Source of the DNA: Rhizoclosmatium globosum
Lineage: Eukaryota > Chytridiomycota > Chytridiomycetes > Chytridiales > Chytriomycetaceae
Length of the DNA stretch: 64,000 nt
Direction: 5' to 3'
Assembly: GCA_002104985.1 (NCBI GenBank)
Contig: MCGO01000185.1
Span: 1 to 64,000 of the forward strand
The notes under the pieces are model-generated. The model did no database searches. It was not told the origin of the DNA and was given only the letters and a program-made list of their open reading frames with translations. Positions 20,023 to 30,780 of the stretch are shown here, in pieces. Each line of letters begins with the position of its first letter. Position 1 is the stretch's first letter. The translations under genes were made by a program, and so were the position numbers.

Positions 20023-21076
20023 ATGAACACATCAATGCATCACCGGCAACGCGAGGTCCCCTCCCTCATGACCCTCTGTATCAATAAGCTACAGCGACGC
20101 TTTGATCGTGAGTGGTCTTCTTCTCTTTGCACTTCTTGCACATCACAGCATACTGATCTACATTCAGAGGTCTATTACTTGAGCACCTCGCGCGGAGACC
20201 TTCCTAGCCACCTTCTCAAACAAATCATTCCAAAGACTGTCAACTTCCTGCAGGTATGTTATACTTGCTTTCAAGGGGTTTGTGTAACCTTTACAATTCG
20301 ACAGCTCGAGAAACTCGTGGAATACAACCCGCATATGGAATACGAGCTGAATGAAGATTTGAATAGTTTGTATCTTTCTGGATTCGGTGTTTTGGTGGTC
20401 GATTTTGGGTTACGGTTCTAACCAATTAGAAACAGTGCATTACAGGACAGCAGCACTCAAAGACTTTATATTATTGCGCAAAGAAGCCGAACACCCGGAT
20501 TTCCAAGAGCCTGCAAGCTGGCGAGAGCTGTATCTGGTGAATTTGTCCTTTGACATTCCAATGTGAACAATTCCAACCATCACTAACTCGGATACCCCAA
20601 ACAAAATACAGGAAAAGAAGAAGGAACGCGACGATAAACTCATTCGTGCAAGAGCCAACATCAAAAGCTCGTACAAGGACGCAGAACAACATCAGAAACT
20701 TCACCAAACCAAATCCCTGCAACACGCACCACCACCTCCTAAAAAATCTTGGTGGGGTCATTCTGCACAGTCCAGACCGACGAGTGTTATGGGAAGAGCC
20801 GTGAATGCTGTCAAGAAGGAAATGAAAATCAGCACAATCCGGTATGACTCTTCGATGGCCAGTGGAATTGGAAGTAGCGGCTCGCGTGCATTGTCTACGT
20901 CTCACAGTAAAGCTCCCGTCTCGCAGCACAGACCACCTCCGAAAGTCGTTCAGCTCCCTGTGACAAATTCGAAACCAAAGCCGGCTGTGTCGCGTCCACC
21001 TGTTGTTAACAGTCGTCCTCCAGCAGTCATGATAGCACCGGCGGCAAAGTCTTTCTCCCTCGCACTTCCAAAGTGA
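20023..21076 (+). CDS. ELA1: Elongin A (RNA polymerase II elongation factor SIII subunit A)
   Basis: Five exons from ATG 20023; about 265 residues. The Elongin A domain is read across introns: P-S-L-M-T-L-C-I-N-K-L, L-P-S-H-L-L-K-Q-I-I-P, L-E-K-L-V-E-Y-N-P-H-M, then M-H-Y-R-T-A-A-L-K-D-F and S-W-R-E-L-Y-L. The third intron uses a GTTTGT donor (near 20367) and an AAACAG acceptor; only that pair keeps the conserved H-x-x-R...D-F. After the domain come a charged coiled segment (E-K-K-K-E-R-D-D-K) and a Pro/Ser-rich tail. In the family, Elongin A binds Elongin C through an F-box/BC-box-like N-terminus, acts on Pol II, and serves in a ubiquitin ligase for stalled Pol II. Confidence 0.8.
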
Positions 21077-21344
21077 TGTCTTCAAAGCATCTGTCAATTC
21101 TTCTTACTTGTTTGGGAATTCCATGACACTTGAGTACATATCGTTTCTTTCACTCAGAATACACTGTTAAAATGCTAGAATCATGTTACTGTTAAGATAC
21201 TTTATTTGGTCTTTTTTTAGAACATCTTGCAATTTCGACCAAATCATCGGCGTTCCGAAAGACACAACAACAACGACAGGTGGAGCAGTTTTCCCTCCGC
21301 ATCATCTATCTTCCTGAACCTAACACACGCAATTACAATCTAGA

Positions 21345-23071
21345 ATGAGCGCAGATTCTGTAATGGGAGGTGGCCCGACATCTCAAGTTGTAATCCCCGC
21401 CCTCTACCCCAAGAAAGGGCAACCACGCAAGCTCGGTGCTGCCGAACGATTCGGACTAAGTGCTTTGGCTCCAGCAGGTATAGATTCGTCCTTGTGTGTC
21501 GTTTGGTGGCTGCGACTTTGATCTTGACAAAACCCTTGAGGTTAAAGATATTAATCGTTGCCAAAATAACAGTTGCCGTCTTCTTCACAAATCCATTCGA
21601 TACAGCAAAGTATGTCTTTAATCTAACTGTTATGTGCCGATGACTGGGCCCTTACATATGTTCCTTATCTGTAGGGTTCGGCTGCAGCTACAAGGACAAC
21701 GCGCAACCGCAATAAAAGCTGGTGCTGCAAACGGCGCTATTGCAACAGAAGCTGTGGTAATTGCTTGACCAATACCCTCGTTTTGAGGATCGGACATCAA
21801 TAACACGTGTCAACGTTCCTTTGCCATAATAGGTCTACAAGAACAGTTTTGATGCCATATTCAAAATTCTTAAACACGAAGGAATCAGAGGGATTCAAAA
21901 AGGCTTGTTTCCAGCCGTGCTGAAGGAGGGGAGCAAGAATTTCTTCAGAATTGGAATGTATGATCCGATAATGACTATGATCCATGACCCAAAGACGGGA
22001 TCTTCTCCACCTTGGAAACGAATGCTTGCGGGATCATTGTGTGGTGTTATGGGCGCGTTTGCTTGTAATCCTTTTGAACTCATCAAAACACGTCTACAAT
22101 CACAAGTTTCGGCGCAAAATTCACATCAGGCTGTCGGACACCAGTTTGCTTATAAAAATACATGGGATGCGTTTGTTAAAACTCTAAAGGCGGATGGACT
22201 GAAAGGGCTCTACAGAGGCTCTGTTCTCAGTATGGCACGGAGCTTTGTTGGGAGTGGTGTCAACTTGACTACGTATAGTATGATGAAGGAGTATTTGATT
22301 TTGAAAAAGAATTGGAAGGATGATTGGGTATTGGACATGATTGCTGGGATGAGTTCAGGTGTCATGAGTTGTGCTGCTATGAATCCTATTGACGTTGTTC
22401 GTACACGATATTATAATCAACCGTATGTGAATGGAAAGGGGACTCTTTATTCAAGTGGACTTGATGCCGTAAGTTTGGCTCATTTTGACTGTTTGATGTG
22501 TACTAACATTAATGTCAGGTTACTCACATTGTGAAGGTGGAGGGAGTGTCTGCGTTTTACAAAGGATTTACAACGCATTTCTTGCGTATTGGTCCCCACT
22601 TCTGTTGTAAGCCTTACCTTTGTTTTAACTATAATCCTCTAACGAGTTTTCTAGTGACATTTGTGTTTTTGGGAATGTTCCGGAGACAACTTGCTGAGGC
22701 ATATACTTACTTGGATATGCGTGACTCGTTCAAAAAGTTTGACCAAGACGGCAATGGGGTTCTTGACAAGAAAGAATTGGCTGATGTTATGAGAGAAGTG
22801 ATACCAAAAACAGGATTTGAAGATGCCGAGTATGAGCATATGGTATGGCACGTTTCATTATAGATAACGCTGTTAACACGATATACGACAGATTTTGGAT
22901 GCAACAATGCGTATCCTTGCTCAGGCAGATGTTAATAACGACGCTAAAATCTCGTTTGATGAGTACCCAAGAATGACAGAAGAAATTCAACGGATATATC
23001 AAGAAAAGACAACAGCTTCGCAATTATTTGGAGGAATAAGGGCTCGTAGCATGAAATCTTTTGGAGTCTGA
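21345..23071 (+). CDS. mitochondrial carrier (SLC25, OAC1/SLC25A34-35-like) with a C-terminal EF-hand pair
   Basis: Seven exons; about 445 residues. Three mitochondrial carrier repeats show their signatures: N-P-F-D-T-A-K-V-R-L-Q, N-P-F-E-L-I-K-T-R-L-Q and N-P-I-D-V-V-R-T-R-Y-Y-N-Q-P. The last form, with Y-N-Q-P, and the ending R-I-G-P-H are typical of the oxaloacetate/SLC25A34-35 branch. Beyond the sixth helix the same frame continues into two EF-hand loops: D-Q-D-G-N-G-V-L-D-K-K-E (about 22741-22776) and D-V-N-N-D-A-K-I-S-F-D-E (22930-22965), both with acceptable Ca-binding residues at positions 1, 3, 5, 9 and 12. Known Ca-regulated carriers (SCaMC, aralar) have EF-hands at the N-terminus. 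Substrate is not determinable; Ca regulation is inferred. Confidence 0.85.
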
Positions 23072-23115
23072 TTCACTCCCATCAAATACAAACTATTTAA
23101 CAGTCTTTAATGTTT

Positions 23116-24963
23116 TTATACACTTCCACCCTTCATCAAAATTGCATCAATGACTGCCTGTTTCCGCCTTTGATATTTCGCCTTCACAGCAGCAATTTCT
23201 GCATCCTTCACATCTTCCAGGGACATAAATAGCCTTTCATCAGTAATAGACCGTTTTCGAGCACGGACGCTATCTCCTGGGGAAGGTGTTCTCCCAGATT
23301 TCATTGCGCTAGGCGTGGGCATTCCAGGAGGTATTAAGATGGAGCTCACATTTGGAGGAGGTGAAGTGGAGAGATATTCAATAGCTCTTGTGATGAAACC
23401 GATTCCGTAGCTTCGTTTTGGCCGCTCAGCTGGAACAGAAATGGCACTTGTTGATAATGTGTCTGATTGTTCGGGAGAAGTTGGTCGAGAGTCTGGTTGT
23501 GAGATTTCAGAATACTTTCAGTTATTATGACCTGAACAAACCATTTTGAACGTAGTCCTCATAAATGGCATAGTCTTCATCTCCAAAGCCACTACCATCA
23601 TTTCGTTCGAGGACTGTATCGCGACTTCCAGGATCTAGGGCCTGAAGAGGGTATGCAGCTGTTTCTTCCAGGTACGTAGGCTCATCCATTTCACTACTGA
23701 CAAGGACTTCGTCATCTGGATCTGACAAATATTCAGTGACTCCTCTTCGCGGATCTAAGACTGCGGCTAATAAAGGCGACAAAGCATTTATGGATGGATT
23801 TCGGCGAATGAAAGGGTCCTGAGGAATAGTGAGAAAATACCTGGAAATGAAAGAAACATCAAACATTAAGCAGCTCCTCTGCGGTCGGTCGCGCTTTCTG
23901 GTCTTTCGTCAAACATCTTGCAACAAATGATCGAAAAACTTTTGAATATCGTTCCTCATCTTCTAATCGTGGTGGAGGCTTTGTTGGAATAATGAATATT
24001 GCTCTCATAGGATGAATATCGTGATACGGTGGCCTGCCATCCGCCATTTCGATGCATGAAATTCCCAGTGACCAAATATCCGCCGGTGTGCCGTATCCTA
24101 CTTCTTGAATGACTTCAGGTGCCTTTTTCGAACACAATCAGAATTCCCATTAAAAAAGACTAAAACCATTACCATCCTATGCAAAGGGTCAGCATTAGTC
24201 TTTTTGAACGTATTTAAACTTACCAAAACGGAGTTCCGATGACAGTCTGCCGTTTCGATGATGCATCAGATAGTTGGCCAGATACACCAAAGTCCGCCAG
24301 TTTCGCTTCTCCCCGTGTGTTGATCAAAATATTGCTATTTGATTCGTTTAAGTTTTCGGCAATAAGCGAGTAATGATCTTCAACTGACCCTGCTTTGATG
24401 TCTCGATGGATTTTTCTCATTGAATGCATATAAGCTAAGCCTTTAAGGGCGTATCGGCAAACAACCGATATCTGATCTTCGGAAAGTGTCATATTGCAGA
24501 ACTCCATAAGATCCGAAACAGATCCAGCGCCGCAGTATTCCATGACAATCTGCGGATGAAACAGCATCAATATCTCAGGTTTAGTCCACCCAGTCACCAT
24601 CTAAGCCAATCCCAACAATAAGTCTAGATGAAACGCACCCAAAGTTCCGCATCTCGAAGGTAACTGCCGTAATATTCAACGAGGAACTCCGAATGAATGC
24701 CCGTCATGAATGTGATTTCCTTGATGCTCTCGCTCAAATCCGCCTTCCCCGTCGGTAATATCTTGATGGCCACTACAGTATTTGTTCGCAAATGAATCGC
24801 ACGATGAACAGTCCCGAACGACCTGTCACGATGGCGAAAGTAACGTCAGACCCACTTCCCTAGCACCAAAGAAAACGCCTAATCACCCTTCGCCGATTTG
24901 GTCCTGAAGCTCAAAGACTCTGGTAGGATCCGTGCCCAGCTCCTCCTCTGTCAGTAATGGCAT
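23116..24963 (-). CDS. Hippo/MST-type STE20 protein kinase with SARAH-like tail
   Basis: ATG 24963; about nine exons, roughly 480 residues. Kinase motifs: I-G-E-G-S-F-G-T-V (Gly loop), V-V-A-I-K-I-L (Lys), I-H-R-D-I-K (HRD), L-A-D-F-G-V-S-G (DFG), G-T-P-F-W-M-A-P-E-V (activation/APE), A-D-I-W-S-L-G-I-S. G-T-P-F-W-M requires a 4-nt microexon at 24176..24173. After an acidic linker, the C-terminus R-L-F-M-S-L-E-D-V...A-K-Y-Q-R-R-K-Q-A-V-I-D-A-I matches the end of the SARAH helix of MST1/2 (...Y-Q-x-K-R-Q-P-I-L-D-A-I). That supports Hippo/MST rather than another germinal-centre kinase. Divergent with the gene at 24994, 30 bp between start codons. Confidence 0.85.
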
Positions 24964-24993
24964 TTTGGAAGCAAAAATTGCAACAAACAGGGC
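24964..24993. promoter_or_regulatory. 30-bp divergent start region (MST kinase / thioredoxin-MPDU1 A)
   Basis: Only 30 bp separate the two start codons, so at least one transcript must begin inside the opposing gene or both have very short leaders. The region is A-rich (GCAAAAATTGCAAC) with no TATA box. Confidence 0.5.
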
Positions 24994-26485
24994 ATGCTCT
25001 GGAAGGAACTGTCCTTCGTCCTCGCCTATTTGATAGGAAGATGCTTAAGTCATGGGGTACTTAGTGGGACAGTGTTTGACCTGATCGGCTACTAACGCTG
25101 CCTTCCGACTATTCAGGGCGAATCCAAACAAGACTTATATCGTCAATGGCCATCAGAGTCGGATCGCCAAATCAGCTTTATTCGAGACTTTCAACTTGAA
25201 GAACAAGTTATCCAGTCAAAGAATAGTACCTGGCTCATCTTTTATGCTGATCGCTACGAAAAGTTCAGCAAGAAGTTCTCGAGGGTATGGCTTGATGTAC
25301 AACAGGAACTTTACAAGCGAAATTACCCGGAATTTGTATTCAATATGGCAAAGATGGATTGTCGAGACTCTCCGGCTTGGTGCAAGCAGAAGGGCGTCAA
25401 CTTAGACGACTTTCCACAAGTATTCCTGTATCATAATGGTGCATTCATTGAGCAGTACAAGGGAGACGAGTGGCCGGTGCCTCTAATGGAATACATTGAG
25501 TCCAAAATTCAACTCTACTCCAACGAAACAGGATGGAAATCAAAGGATCTCTTGCCCACTGACAACAATGATGTTACTTCAAGTGGAATTGCTGTAATTT
25601 CCACCGTTAGATCCTCAGATTCTGGTGTCTTAAAGAGTGAATTGGGCGACATAGAATCTAAGAATGGGACAACCCCATCTATAAATGTGATTCAATTTCA
25701 TGGGTTCTTTGGTTTCCTTCAAGCGGTTTTTATTCGCCCCCTTATTGGCGCAGAATGCTCCAACTCTCTCCTCAGTTTCCAATGGCTGTCTCGATTTGAT
25801 TGCACTTGCCTGTTTCTATCCAAAATATTGGGATTTGGATTGGTCGCTGGAGGAGCTTTCATCAAGCTTCCTCAGATTTTGAAAATCATTTCGCAAGAGT
25901 CAGCTCTAGGCGTTTCGTTTTCAAGTTATGCGATGGAAACTGGTGCATATATTGCTGGAGTTGCTTACAACGTTAGAAAGGGCAACTCGTTTTTCACTTA
26001 TGGAGAACGTGAGTTTTGTTGATCAACTAGCACTCCCTTTAACACTCTGATTATTAGACGCGTTTATGGCTTTCGCAAACTGTGTCGTTGTTGCCTTGAT
26101 GTTCCATTATTCCAACCGCCAGAAGGATCTCGTTTCGGTTGGCGTCAGTACACTGCTGCTCACGATTTCACTTTTCAGCCGCTTCATAATCAGCGACACT
26201 TTATTGCTTATTTTTCAGTGGATCGCTCTCCTTATTGGCGCTGCTTCCAAAATTCCACAAATTCACAGTAACTGGACGCACAAGAGTTGTGGCCATTTGA
26301 GTGCCATGACAGTTGGATTGCAAACAATAGGGAGCTTGGCAAGATGCTTCACAACTGCGATTGAGGTGAAGGACACGGTCATTTTTGTGACATATTTTGT
26401 TGCAGCTGGCCTGAATGGAACAGTGCTCTATCAGATACGCCGATACTGGGGCCGACGTAGAAAAACAAAATCTCTACTAGATTAA
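24994..26485 (+). CDS. thioredoxin-like/MPDU1 PQ-loop fusion, copy A (CxxC lost)
   Basis: Exons 24994-25056, 25117-26008 and 26058-26485; about 460 residues. The hydrophobic start (L-S-F-V-L-A-Y-L-I-G) looks like a signal peptide. Residues about 55-160 form a thioredoxin/PDI-like fold: W-L-I-F-Y-A, M-D-C-R-D-S-P-A-W-C, cis-Pro D-F-P-Q-V-F-L-Y. The active-site CxxC is replaced by R-Y-E-K-F-S. The C-terminal half is MPDU1/Lec35: L-L-S-F-Q-W-L, G-A-F-I-K-L-P-Q-I and S-K-I-P-Q-I-H-S-N-W, the two PQ loops, in a multi-pass membrane segment. MPDU1 is needed for use of mannose-P-dolichol in the ER. The fold assignment is direct; the redox-dead role is inferred. Confidence 0.85.
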
Positions 26486-26527
26486 ACTATTTACCTAATT
26501 TGTTTGTTGTTGAAGTTGTTGCCGAAA

Positions 26528-28427
26528 ATGCGACTGATGCAACCCATCCTTGCTGTCATTAGTCTGTTCATATTGCAAGCATTTGCCCAGGTCTCTTGCA
26601 TATGACTCAATCGAAATGCCCTCTAACTTAAGATAGAATGTCAATGAGCTCTCTGCAATCGCTGACAAGGATATTTGGTTTCTGGGACCTGGAACATTCG
26701 AGGAGCGAGTCATAACTCCTAAGCAAGGCACTTGGTTGGTGTTCTATGCTACTCGGTATGTTTCAATGCATGGCTTAAAGCCTGCTGAGCTCTAGTACAG
26801 ATGGTGCCCATACTGCAAGAAGCTAAATCCAAAGTGGTTGGAGCTCCAGAAGCAAGTGGCGCAGGAACAGTTGTACACCAAAGGCTTCTCAATGGCAAAA
26901 GTCGATTGTACGGACGTGGCTGGTGAGTGAGGAGCTTTCCACTGTTAAATTGTTGACAACAAGTTGGCAGGATGGTGTAGTAGCAACCTGAAAGTGAAAG
27001 GGTACCCCAACCTCTACGTGTATCATAACGGTGAATACGTAGATGAATATTTGGGGCAGCATGAAGCTGACGTGATTATGGCATACATCAAGCAGAAAAT
27101 GGCGTTGTATGATTCAGCTCAACCACCTGTCGATGTCAAACAACCTCCATCAATTCAACCAGCAGGAGAAAACGATATTGTAAAGAAGGATGTGAAGGAC
27201 ACGAAGGAGGATGTAAAGGTTGCTCCTGAAGTTCCACCTATTGAGGCTCAGGCTCCTACTCCAGATGCGAAACCAACTACTCCAGCCGCAAATCAAGTCA
27301 TTGATAAAAAAGATCAGAATGCGGCTAGTCCCCAACAACAGCAACAGCAACCAATCAATCCACCTACGGTCCCAACAAAAGCGGCGGTACCCATCGGGAA
27401 TCCTCCAAATCCCCCTGTCGAACAAAAACCATTGCCTACCGTTGCAGCTCCAGCCGGCCCTGTTAAACAAGAAGCTCCAGCTGGACCTGTAGCAGCTCCA
27501 AATAATGCAGCCGGAGCCGCCCCAGCTGTCGTTGATGCAAAAGCAGCCTACCCCGACCCCGTCGCATACGAAGACGACGACACAGACCACAAACCAATCA
27601 AAGGCGTCGCCAAACACCCCCGCAAAGAGTTCCGTGGATTCCGAGGATTCCTCCAAACCAATTTCGTAACTCCACTCGTAGGTCCCGAATGTTCCACGTC
27701 TCTCCTCAGTTTCCAGTGGTTCTCACACTTTGATTGCACGCGGTTGTTGATTTCAAAGGTTCTTGGGATTGGATTGGTTGCGGGTGGTGCTGTTATTAAG
27801 CTTCCGCAAATCTTCAAGATTTTCCAAAAGAGGAGTGCGTTGGGCGTTTCGTTTGCCAGTTATGCTTTGGAAACCGCGGCGTACATTGCGGGGCTTGCAT
27901 ATAATGTTCGACGGGGAAATGCCTTCAATACTTATGGAGAACGTGAGTTTCGTAATTTTGTGAAAACCATTTGAATCTAATTCCTCTGTTTCATCATAGA
28001 CGCGTTTATGGCTGTTGCCAATTGTATCGTTATCGCCATGATGTATCACTACACAAGACGTCACAAGGACTTGGTTGTCATTGGAACCCTTACATTTATT
28101 TTTACCGTCTCGTTGTTCACCAAGGCCATCATTAATGATACCTTACTTCTCAGCTTCCAGTGGATTGCGATTCTCGTCGGTGTTGTTTCGAAGGTCCCCC
28201 AAATTCACAGCAACTGGTCGAATCAAAGCTGTGGGCAATTGAGTGCTGTTACAGTTGGATTACAGACTATTGGAAGTTTGGCTAGATGTTTCACGACTGC
28301 AACGGAAGTCAAAGATACTGTCATCTTTGTGACATACTTGGTAGCCACAGCTTTGAATGGAACAGTACTCTATCAGGTTGTGATTTATTGGGGAAGGAAA
28401 CGAAAGGCCAAGTCTTTGTTGGATTGA
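26528..28427 (+). CDS. thioredoxin/MPDU1 PQ-loop fusion, copy B (CPYC intact)
   Basis: Starts 42 bp after copy A and shares its last intron position and phase. Signal peptide M-R-L-M-Q-P-I-L-A-V-I-S-L-F. The thioredoxin domain has an intact active site R-W-C-P-Y-C-K-K (codons joined across the second intron), V-D-C-T-D-V-A-G-W-C and cis-Pro G-Y-P-N-L. A Pro/Ala/Lys/Gln-rich linker of about 150 residues follows (absent from copy A), then the MPDU1 module with K-L-P-Q-I and K-V-P-Q-I loops; about 560 residues. Infer an ER membrane protein with a lumenal PDI-like domain attached to a dolichol-sugar utilisation factor. Both halves are strong family matches; the joined function is not known to me. 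Confidence 0.88.
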
Positions 28428-28472
28428 TGATTATAAGTTGTTATTATATAAAGACCCTTCTTTATTTTACAA

Positions 28473-30723
28473 TCACTTTTTTGCATTTGCATTGTTGCGA
28501 TTAATACTGTTGACAGGTATAGCCTGCTGAGCCATCTGTTGCATGAACGCAGCTGGGTCCATATTAGGAGGGAATCCAGGAGGCAATGGCGGAGGGCGCA
28601 TCCCAGGAATCATGGGTGGCGGAGCCATTCCTGGAGGGAATGGGAACCCAGGCGGTAATCCAGGCGGCATCCCAGGCGGCATTCCCGGTGGCATACCAGG
28701 AGGCATACCTGGAGGAGGAATACCAGGAGGAAAGGGTGGAGGTCTCATATTTGGTGGAGGTCGGAATCCAGGTGGAAGAGCACCTGGAGGGAAAGGGAAT
28801 CCTGGAGGCGGTCTGAATCCAGGAGGAAGGCCAGGTGGCATTTGAGGTGGCATCATGGGAGGACGTGCTCCCATGGGCATTGCCGGAGGCATTGGAGGAC
28901 GACTTTGTTCGTCAATTCTAGCGCGTTTTGGATCCGGGCCTTCTTTCTCTGTGGTCCTGCCAGAGCTTCCAAATGATAAACCAGGTAAAGAAAACTCTTC
29001 GCTCTCTGTGTGCGCTGGATTAATATTCAAGTCACTCCGAAGAATCAAAGCTTACTGTTGCTCGCGATGGTAACTTCCTTGATTCCCATAAACTCTTCGT
29101 CCTTTCTAGTTTGAGAGAAACGATCATGCATAACATCACCCGGTCTATTTCTGGCCCAGAATCGAGTTGTGTGGTCGTTCGATGCAGACGCCAGCAAATG
29201 ACCACACGGATGGAAATCAAGCGAAAACACAGTTGATTCGTGCGCTTGCTCCATTCCTCCCACTGAAAACTCGGTCCCTACATCCCAATAACAAATGGCT
29301 CCATCAGATCCTCCACTAACAAATAGTGTTTCGTTGAAAGGATGCCAAGCCACAGCTAATTTATTCAGTAAGTAAGAGTCAAAGAATAAATAAAAACACT
29401 CACTTGAAACCTCTTTTTTGTGCCCACGGAAGGCTTGCAGCTCCTTCATCGTACGAATATCATAGACACGAAGAAGTTGATCCCTGGATGCAGTTACCAA
29501 CCAGTTTCCATTTTGATTCCATTTCAAAGCAAGAATTGAGTTCTTGTGGCCATAGAGAGTACTAAGTTCATTTCCAGATTTAGGATCCCACTGTCATTTC
29601 GAAAGAGTGAGCAAGAAATGATTATGAAATGAGTTATCCGAACCAGCTTTACTAAATGATCTTTGGATCCGGATGCAAGTAATGCTTTTGAAGGATGCCA
29701 GTCAACACATTTTACATCCCAACCATGTCCTGTCAATGTTCTTTCCTCTCTATCCTCTCCAAATACCCAAATCTTGATTGTTCCATCATCTGAACAAGAG
29801 GCAAAGCGAGTATCGGTTGGAGAGAATCTGGGAATCATTGTGGATGAGATTGTAGGAGAAATAAATCGATAAAAACTCACGTCAATTCTCTCACAGACTC
29901 TTTGTGAGCCTGAAACTCTTTAAGACTACTCATATTCGATTGCCAATACTTGATTTTTCCTGCATCGTCTCCACTGAGTAACCAAGTATCGTTGTGAGAC
30001 CATGCCATTGAACGCACAGCTCTGTCATGAGCCTGATGAATAGTCTCAAAATTGAATGCTAGACCGTTCCAGAGCGTGAATTCACCACTAGAAGCACCAG
30101 TAATGAGACGTCGACCTTCAGGGGTCCACTGTTTGCGTAGAAAACTGTAGTTAGGAACTATTGCACTCATCGATTGATCATGGAGAGAGGCATTTGTACC
30201 TTGAGAACATTGATTGGACATCTAATTTTGTTGATTGAAGTGTGGACGAACTTTGTAGCGATTTGGACCGCTGGGTTGCAACGTGTAGCAAAAGCCGGAG
30301 GCATCTAAAGCATCGTATTAGCAAGGACAACAGAGGCACTAGTCGAGACGCACCTCGACGACAAAGTTGTTATCTGGCTGTGTAGTCAGTGGTTCTCTCG
30401 GGTCGCGGGCCGTGGTTCTGTTCTGATTTGACGAACCAAGTTAGCCGGTCTTTCTTTCTTTGTTGCTTCGGAGAAAGAAAGACTGTTTTATTTACTTCGA
30501 GGTACTTTGCGACGACCGAGTTGTAGTCGACGGTGCGTCGCTGAATCGCCTTTCGAACGCGTTTGCCGTCGAAGGTGCCGCTGTGTTGGTACTCGCCCGG
30601 TCCGCTGTTGTTGTTGTAGTTGTTGTTGTTGTTGCTGTTGTTGCTGTTGAAGGAGGAGGCCGGCCGGATGCTGCCGCCTGGTGCGCCGCCGCCTCGGGGT
30701 CGGTACGATGAGTTGTAGGACAT
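28473..30723 (-). CDS. PFS2: WDR33/Pfs2, WD40 subunit of the mRNA polyadenylation (CPSF) complex
   Basis: ATG 30723 down to 28473, about nine exons. The N-terminal segment [17 protein letters not shown], then K-Y-L-E-N-R, and [14 protein letters not shown] lead into W-T-P-E-G-R-R-L. Seven WD repeats follow ([43 protein letters not shown]). The C-terminus is Pro/Gly/Met-rich with repeated P-P-G-M, like the collagen-like tail of animal WDR33 and unlike short yeast Pfs2. In the family it binds the AAUAAA signal with CPSF30. Convergent with copy B of the MPDU1 fusion, 45 bp between stops. Confidence 0.92.
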
Positions 30724-30780
30724 CTTTTTCTTCTTTCTCTGTCTCTCCTTCCTCTTCACAAATAAATACAAAAAACAACT

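Noticed and set aside
28543..28845. Gly-rich 100-codon open frame on the plus strand
   Set aside because: It is the antisense of the Pro-rich tail of WDR33; repeats of P-P-G-M give open frames on both strands.
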